From Macrotis lagotis (taxonomy: Eukaryota; Chordata; Mammalia; Peramelemorphia; Peramelidae): 64,000 nt of DNA. The notes under the pieces are model-generated. The model was not told the DNA's origin, ran no database searches, and saw only the letters and a program-made list of their open reading frames with translations. The DNA is taken from NCBI RefSeq assembly GCF_037893015.1, contig NC_133663.1, positions 145,308,577 through 145,372,576 on the forward strand, read 5' to 3'. Within the stretch, counting starts at the first letter, position 1. The number at the start of each line of letters is the position of its first letter. The position numbers were made by a program, and so were the translations under genes. Positions 58,081 through 64,000 of the stretch are shown here, piece by piece.

Positions 58081-60300
58081 CTTTCCTCTGTACTTTTCTC
58101 CCTTTCTCCGCCTTTTATCCATATTCCCCAGTCTTTTGTTTCTGAATACCACCCCCTTCAGTGTGTTTGCCCTCCTATATCCCCCCTCCCCTTTCTTTCC
58201 CCTTTCCCCCCTTCTTCCTTCCCTTCCTTCTGTTGATTCCCCCTTTCCTCCTCCTCCATTTTTCCCCTTTTAGCACTTTAAATGTAAGATAAGTTTCTTA
58301 ACTGAGTGTGTTTATGTTAACTTTAAGCCAATCTGATGAGAGTATGATTCAGGCAGTTCTCACCTCCTCTCTTCTTCCCCTCTATTGCAATAAGTCCTTT
58401 GTACCTTTTAATGTAATGAGACTTACCCCATTCAGTCTCCTCCATCCTGCCATCTCTTTACTGTCCCCCCTTTTAAGGAGTTATTGTTTTTAAATCATTC
58501 TATCTGAGCCACAGAAAGGTCATGAGTGTCCAACCTTGCTGGCTATCCTCTCTACTAGAATTATAATAATTGAGAATTATTAGAGTATTTCTCTCAAGTA
58601 AGGATATATCCAGTTTCATCCTATTGGATAACAGTTTATTTATTTATTTTTTTTGCAAGGCAAATGGGGTTAGGTGGCTTGCCCAAGGCTCCACAGCTAG
58701 GTAATTATTTAATGTCTGAGACTGGATTTGAATTCAGGTACTACTGACTCCAGTGGTGACTGCACCACCTAGCTGCCCCTGGATAATAGTATCTCAAATA
58801 AGTCATGAGTGTCCATCTCTTCTGGCTAATTAAATTCTCTCTAATTGAATTACAGTTCTCAAGAGTTGTTTACCTTTCTTCCAGGTAGTGATATTGCCCA
58901 GTCTCTTCTTATTTAATAAAAGCTTTTCCCCTTTCCCCCTTTTAAAAAATTTTACCTTTTCATGTGTCTCTTGAGTCTCCTGGTTAAAGTGAAAATTTTC
59001 TATTAAGCTCAGGTCTTTTCATCATGAAAAGTTGGAAGTCTCCTATTTGATTAAATGTCCATCTTTTGTCTTGGAAGAGAAGGCTCAGTTTTGCCAGATA
59101 ATGGATTGTGGCTACATTCCAAGCTACCTTGCTTTTTGGAATATTGCATTCCAGAAAGTCCTTGAGGTAAATGTTCTTTTCCTAGCTTCTCTTTCTGGGT
59201 TTTGTCAATAGGACTTCCATTAAGAGGTTTGTTTCATATTGTTTATGAAGGAAGACCAGGGGACCTTTGCACAGGGCTTGGGTTCCCTCCACTGTGTTGG
59301 CTGGAATTCTCTAATATTGTGTAATCTTGACTGAGCTTATTTTTGTTTCTTTTTAGATGTCTGCAGTGTTTTCTCCAGGACATGATAATTCTGGAATTTC
59401 ACTATTATATGCCTTGAAAGGTCTCTCAGAATGTGATTGCTGATTCAATGAGTGACTCTCTTATTCTAGAAAATCAAAATAGTTTTGTCTGATAATTTCT
59501 TGAAAGATATTGTCCAGGTGCTTTTGTTTGCCTTTGATCATAGCTTTCAGGCATTCAGATAAATTTTATATTATCCCTTTTGGAACTATTTTCCAGGTCA
59601 TTTGTAATTTAAATGAAGTACTTGCATTTTCCTTTATTTTTTTCATCTTTATTATTTTTTTTTCACTGATTCTTACCCACTTCTAGTTTTCCACTTGCCC
59701 TTTAAACTCCTCTTTTCATTTGACCATTTCTGCTTTTAAAGGAATGTTTAATTTCTGATTTTTTTCTCTGTTCATCCAATTCATTTTTAAGCCTTTTCTT
59801 TCCTCAAGTTTCATGCTTTTTTGCCAAGCTGTTGACAATTTTTTTCACAGTTCTCCTCTATATTTCTCATATATTTTCCCAGTTTTTCTTCTACTCTCTT
59901 ACTTGATGTGTAAAATCTTTTTTTACGCTCTTTTCAGAGGAATTCTGGAGTTTAGGGAAAGAATCATTTTCCCCTTTGGCCTTTTGGTCTTTTGCCAATC
60001 TCCTTGTCATTTTTGCTTCATTCAATAGTAATTTTCTATGGTCAGGGTTCTATTTTATTATTCATTTTTTAAGTTGATATCTCCTTTTGTGGCATAGGTG
60101 TACACTGTCCCAGAAAATTTATTTTGGCTGTGGTTCAGGGGATTGGGTACCAGTTTTTTGGATCTCAGGCACTGACAGTTTGTCCTCTGCACTAGAATGA
60201 CCCAATCCAATTTTCCTAGGTTCTGGATCTCACAGTTTGCCTTCTGTGATGGGGCTGGAGGCCTCAAAGTTGGTCTGTGATGCCACTGACCTTCTAAGTC
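58081..60300 (-). mobile_element. L1 5'UTR, ORF1 and inter-ORF region of the same element, minus strand
   Basis: Upstream of the ORF2 start lies a C/T-rich inter-ORF stretch (58090-58500), then sequence on the ORF1 C-terminal side (about 59000-59170, KRWTFNQIGDF in one frame). The ORF1 RNA-binding segment follows (about 59590-59480: DLENSSKRDNIKF and IFQEIIRQNYFDFLE in different frames). Next is an A-rich coiled-coil part (59600-60050) and a 5'UTR piece (60050-60300). ORF1 is broken by stops and frameshifts. Confidence 0.65.
58636..58779 (-). mobile_element. CORE-SINE, minus strand
   Basis: Reverse copy, T-rich head to CCACCTAGCTGCCCC. Flanked by an 11-bp duplication with one mismatch, TGGATAACAGT / TGGATAATAGT (58625-58635 and 58780-58790). 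The centre is shortened. Confidence 0.92.
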
Positions 60301-60319
60301 AGGACTAATAGGCCTCAGT

Positions 60320-61035
60320 AAATAATCTCTGTTGTGACTAAGATCTATAGAAAAAGGAAGTATTTAAGGCCAAGCAAGAGATAAAGAATATTATAAAATG
60401 CAAAATGTATAAATTTGATTTTATTAAATTAAAAATATATATGCAAGCAAAGCCAATGCAGCCAACATAAGAAGAAAAGCATGAACCTGGAAAATAATTT
60501 TTACAGCCAGTGTTTCTGATTTTCTATAGCATATAGAACTGACAGAAATTTATAAGAATAAAAATAATCCAACTATATATAAATGGTCAAAGATGTGAAG
60601 AGGAAGTTTCCCGATGAAGAAACTAAAGTTATCTATAGTTAGGCTTGTGAAAAAATTCTCTAAATCATTAATGATCAGAAGAGCAAATTTAAACAACGAA
60701 GCATGACCTCATACCTATCAGATTAACTATTATGACAGAAAAGGGAAATGATCAATGTTGGAGGGTACGTGGGAAAAATGATGTATTATTGCTTTATTGG
60801 TGGAATTGTGAACCAATCTAACCACTCTAGAGAGAAATTTAGAAATATGTACAATATGCAAAAAACTGCATACATTTGATCAAGTAGTACCACTAATAGG
60901 TCTATATCTCCTAGAAGTCATAATAAAGAGAAAAATGACCCACATGTCCAAAGTGATGTAGAGCAGCACTTTTTGTGGTAGCAAAGAATTGGAACTTGAG
61001 GGAATGACCATCATGGAATTGAGGTGGTTCAATAA
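60320..61035 (+). mobile_element. L1 ORF2 C-terminal fragment, plus strand
   Basis: Landmarks AAGATCTATAGAAAAAGGAAG, AAGATGTGAAGAGGAAGTTTC, CCTCATACCTATCAGATTAAC and GCAAAGAATTGGAACTTGAGG in the order of the ORF2 C-terminus. It lies between two minus-strand L1 5' parts. Confidence 0.78.
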
Positions 61036-61039
61036 TTTT

Positions 61040-62690
61040 AAAGTTATGTCTCCTGGATCTATTTTCCAGATTAGTTATTTTTCCATGCAGTTATTTTATA
61101 TTATCTCGTCTTATTTTCATTCTTTTGTTTTGATTTTATTGTTTCTTGATTTTTCATAAAGTCATTAGTTTCTATTTGTTTAATTCTAATTTTTAAGAAT
61201 TTTTTTTAATGAGATTTTGTACCATTTTCCATTTAACCAATTCTACTTTTAAGGAGGTTTTTGACAGTTACTTTTTGTGCTTCTCTATATGTTTAACTAA
61301 TTCTGCTTCTCAAGACATTTTTCTCCTTGTTATTTTTTGCACCTCTTTTACTATTTGGTAAAATCTATTTTTTGAAGTTGTTATTTTCTGAGCATTTTGA
61401 AGGATGCCACTTTTGCCAAGCTATTGACTTATTATGATTTTTTGAATCACTGTCATGTCTCTTCTCAATTTTTCCTCTGCCTCTCTTACTTGATTTTCAA
61501 ACTCCTTTTTAAACTCTTCCATGATCTGAGATCAAATCATATTTTACTAGGAGGTTTTGCATGTAGAAGCTTTTTCTTTCTTAACTCCTTTTTTAGTGTG
61601 TGCATTGATTTTACTTGTCATCTCAGTAACTTTCTATGGTCAGATATCTTTTTCTATTGTTTGCTCTTTTTCCCAAACAATTTCCAGATTTTTAACTCTT
61701 TGTTAAAATAAAGTTCTGCTTCCAGGGTTACAGGTAGACTATCCTAAGCTTCTGGTTGTTTATGCATTTGCTTTCAGAGATAAGTCTAGGGACTTTTAAG
61801 TTTTTACTTCTTTCAATGTGATGTGAACTGAGAAGTGTTTTCTGCTGTCCCGGTGTGTGATATGGTTAGGAAGTGACCACAAGTATTACAACTCTGGCCT
61901 GTTCTTTGAAGTGCATCTCAGGTCCCTTGTTGCTACTAACTCTGGTGTGCTATTGCTCCTCCTAAACCAGAAACTGCAATCTATTATAGTGAACCTAATG
62001 CAAGTACAAGCAAATCAACATAGGTCCACCTCAGTACTGGCAATGATAGATGATAATCTCTTATTTTTTTTTTAGGTTTTTGCAAGGCAAATGGGGTTAA
62101 GTGGCTTGCCCAAGACCACACAGCTAGGTAATTATTAAATGTCTGAGACTGGATTTGAACCCAGGTAGTCCTGACTGCAAGGCTGGTGTTTTATCTACTG
62201 CACCACCTAGCCACCCCGATAATCTCTTATTGACCCCTTCTCCACCCCTCCCCCCGGGTTATCATCTGGGGACTGAGAATCTGAGAATTATGGAAGTAGT
62301 TGTTTCCACTGCTGATTCAGTGGCTACCAAGAAAGCACCATTTTGGTGGAACTGGGGCTTTGCTGACTCAGCCTACACATTACCATGATCCACTCTCACC
62401 CAGGTGAGATGTAACTTTTCTATTGCCCTTTTAAGTTATCTAGCATTTGTGGCTTGATTGATCTATCAACCATCCACTAAATAATACCAATTTGCTGTGG
62501 AGAAGCCTGGACTGGATTGTTCCTTTTTCATATATAGTTTCAAAAGATCCTCTCTAACAACCTCCTGGTCTGGAAAATTGTTTCACTCTGTATGTTTTGG
62601 TAACTGTTGTTCTTGAATTTGTTCAGTCATCATTGAAAGGAGGTGGGGATAACATATGAGTCACTGTTATGACTTCTCCATCTTAGTTCC
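61040..62690 (-). mobile_element. L1 5' half (5'UTR and ORF1 coiled coil), minus strand
   Basis: The 5' end lies at about 62690 (reverse of CTCCATCTTAGTTCC, that is GGAACTAAGATGGAG). A 5'UTR runs to about 61700. A-rich ORF1 coiled-coil sequence follows, and at about 61060-61040 KITNLENRSRRHN marks the start of the ORF1 RNA-binding domain. A SINE interrupts the 5'UTR at 62066-62217. This may be the missing 5' part of the older L1 at 51743-54115, displaced by the element at 54120-60300. Confidence 0.7.
62066..62217 (-). mobile_element. CORE-SINE, minus strand
   Basis: Reverse copy, TTTTTTTAGGTTTTTGCAAGG to CCACCTAGCCACCCC. Perfect 14-bp duplication GATAATCTCTTATT (62052-62065 and 62218-62231). 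Confidence 0.97.
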
Positions 62691-62694
62691 ACAT

Positions 62695-63235
62695 CCCCAC
62701 ATTGTATTGAATTTTAAAATTATTTTTCTAGCTCTATAATTTTATCTCAGAATTGTTTTAATTTGTATTTCTCTAAACAATAATGATTTAGAGTAGTTTT
62801 CATATGACTATAGATAACTTTGATTTATTTATCTGAAAATTGTCTTTCCATATAATTTGGTCAGCTGTAAATTGGGGAATGGCTTTATTTTTATAAATTC
62901 ATATGAGTTCACACTATATTTTAGAAATGTGTGCTTTGTCAGAAATATTAGTTGTAAAAATTATTTCCCAGCTTACAACATTTCTTTTACTCTTGTTTGC
63001 AGTAGTTTGTGTAAAAATGTTTATTTCTTCTTTGGTCATAGACTGCTCCTGTTTCCATAGATCTGATAGCTTAAAACTATTCCTTGTTCTCATACTTATA
63101 TTTTATTTTAAATCCTGCACCTAGTTTGACTTTATCTTGATAAAGGGTGAGATGTTGGGCTATATCTAGTTTTCACCAATCTTCCGGTTTTACCAGCAGT
63201 TTTTATAGAAGAGTGAATTTTAATTTAATTTGTTG
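62695..63235 (-). mobile_element. L1 ORF2 C-terminal region, minus strand
   Basis: Landmarks ATTTCTCTAAACAATAATGA, GTGCTTTGTCAGAAATATTAG and CCAGCAGTTTTTATAGAAGAG match the same region at 55310-55850. It begins exactly beside the L1 5' end at 62690. Confidence 0.75.
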
Positions 63236-63239
63236 CTCT

Positions 63240-63443
63240 TTGGGGATAGTTAGATATTGCTCTCCAGAATGGTTGGATCAGTTCACAGCTCTACCAACAA
63301 TGCAACAATTTCCCAATCTTCCCACAACCTCTCCAACTATGATCATTTCTCTTTTTCTCATCTTAGCCAATCTGATACATCTGAGATGCCAATCTGATAC
63401 ATCTTAGGTGATAGTTGTTTTAATTTACATTTACATTTCTCAA
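63240..63443 (-). mobile_element. L1 ORF2 3' fragment, minus strand
   Basis: ATTGCTCTCCAGAATGGTTGG, CACAACCTCTCCAACTATGA and TTGTTTTAATTTACATTTAC. It contains a 22-bp-period duplication (CCAATCTGATACATCT at 63367-63382 and 63389-63404). It stops where the plus-strand L1 5' end starts. Confidence 0.75.
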
Positions 63444-63446
63444 CTT

Positions 63447-64000
63447 CCAACCAAGATGCCAGAGAGAAGACAAGCACAGTTCTAAAGTCTCCTGATCTTT
63501 CTTTATCTATCATATTAAACAAACTCTTAACAGAAATCCAAGCCACAAAACCCAGAACAAAAGCCAGGAGAAAGAACATCTACCTCAAGATTTGTTTTGG
63601 GCAGTTCCAGGCAGGTGAGTCCCAGCACAGAAGGCGTATCAGTCCTGTATCATTCAGATTAGAGGCTGTATTGGAGCTGGGGAGCCTGAGGGCCCAAGAG
63701 ACTGACCTGCTGGATCAGTGGTGGGGCTAGACCATGGGGGCTTGAGTCAACTAGGGAGCAAAGGCACTGGTGTTGGTGCTCACCCTCTGGAGCTTGCGGA
63801 CAAGGCTGGGGGGAGAGTTCCGGTGCAGGAGAGCTGTGGACACCATCCCTGGGCTCCTCTGGTCTGAGGAACTCTGAGTCCACACCTCCATTGCAGCTGA
63901 GGCCTCTTCCCAAAACAAACAAAAGCAGACTACTTCTATCTCAGGCACAGGTGTGTGAGCAGAAGTACCAGCCCAGCTGACAATAGGGAGAGGGATGACT
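63447..64000 (+). mobile_element. L1 5'UTR (start of a plus-strand L1 running off the window)
   Basis: Starts CCAACCAAGATGCCAGAGAG, the L1 5' terminal signature, followed by GC-rich 5'UTR sequence with several CpGs, in contrast to the AT-rich surroundings. In L1 biology this segment carries an internal RNA polymerase II promoter; whether this copy is active cannot be judged. ORF1 and ORF2 would lie beyond 64000. Two overlapping minus-strand frames here (63659-63948) are composition shadows. Confidence 0.78.

Noticed and set aside
4553-62217. tRNA genes at the SINE heads (box-B-like GTTCAAATC)
   Set aside because: No cloverleaf of a functional tRNA follows; each match continues into the SINE core and tail.
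63659-63948. Two overlapping minus-strand frames of 65-87 codons rich in P, S and E
   Set aside because: They lie in the GC-rich 5'UTR of a plus-strand L1, where stop codons are scarce by composition.
1-64000. CRISPR arrays, operons, phage or bacterial defence systems
   Set aside because: No regularly spaced repeats and no dense coding; the DNA is clearly mammalian intergenic sequence.

Overview
This is gene-poor, AT-rich, transposon-dense nuclear DNA from a mammal, almost certainly a marsupial. The main clue is about 20 copies of a tRNA-derived CORE-SINE (box-B-like GTTCAAATC, the phrase TAATTACCTAGCTGTGTGGCC, then a short A-tail) of the type abundant in marsupial genomes, together with marsupial-style LINE-1, old L2, CR1/L3-like and MIR pieces. 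The 3' tail form of the SINE (GCAAAAACCTAAAAA) makes me lean to an Australian lineage, but that is only an impression. I see no intact protein-coding gene, RNA gene or CRISPR array. Nothing here looks like a bacterial or phage system.

Layout. 1-11.5 kb is a pile of L1 fragments in both orientations: a minus-strand L1 5' end, old plus and minus ORF2 pieces, and a long plus-strand L1 ORF2. That ORF2 is split by a 1.1-kb composite insertion with a 12-bp target-site duplication, and it ends in a tandemly amplified 3' end. 11.5-21.8 kb is mostly single-copy DNA with one long L2 copy, a second L2 3' end, MIRs, SINEs and a TTCC microsatellite. 21.8-25.7 kb holds a plus L1 fragment, then a minus-strand processed pseudogene that I identify as TRIB3, then a minus L1 3' end. 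25.7-31.4 kb is mostly single-copy DNA. 31.4-37.2 kb holds a SINE with a perfect 16-bp duplication, an ORF2-less LINE (HAL1-like), a plus L1 3' end and a minus L1 with another L1 nested in it. 37.2-45 kb is AT-rich, with a markedly pyrimidine-rich plus strand at about 38.5-41.9 kb. 45.0-49.5 kb is a processed pseudogene of the zinc-finger gene ZNF711, with two later SINE insertions and a preserved poly(A) tail. 51-64 kb is again nested L1: a near-full-length but dead minus L1 at 54.1-60.3 kb lies within older L1 pieces, and a plus-strand L1 5' end runs off the right edge.

The genes do not work together in any pathway. The window records retrotransposition: L1 machinery copied two host mRNAs, mobilised SINEs and inserted L1s into one another. 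Target-site duplications and nesting give a relative order for many events. Family names for repeats come from remembered consensus features and not from a database search. Boundaries without a stated duplication are good only to tens of bases.
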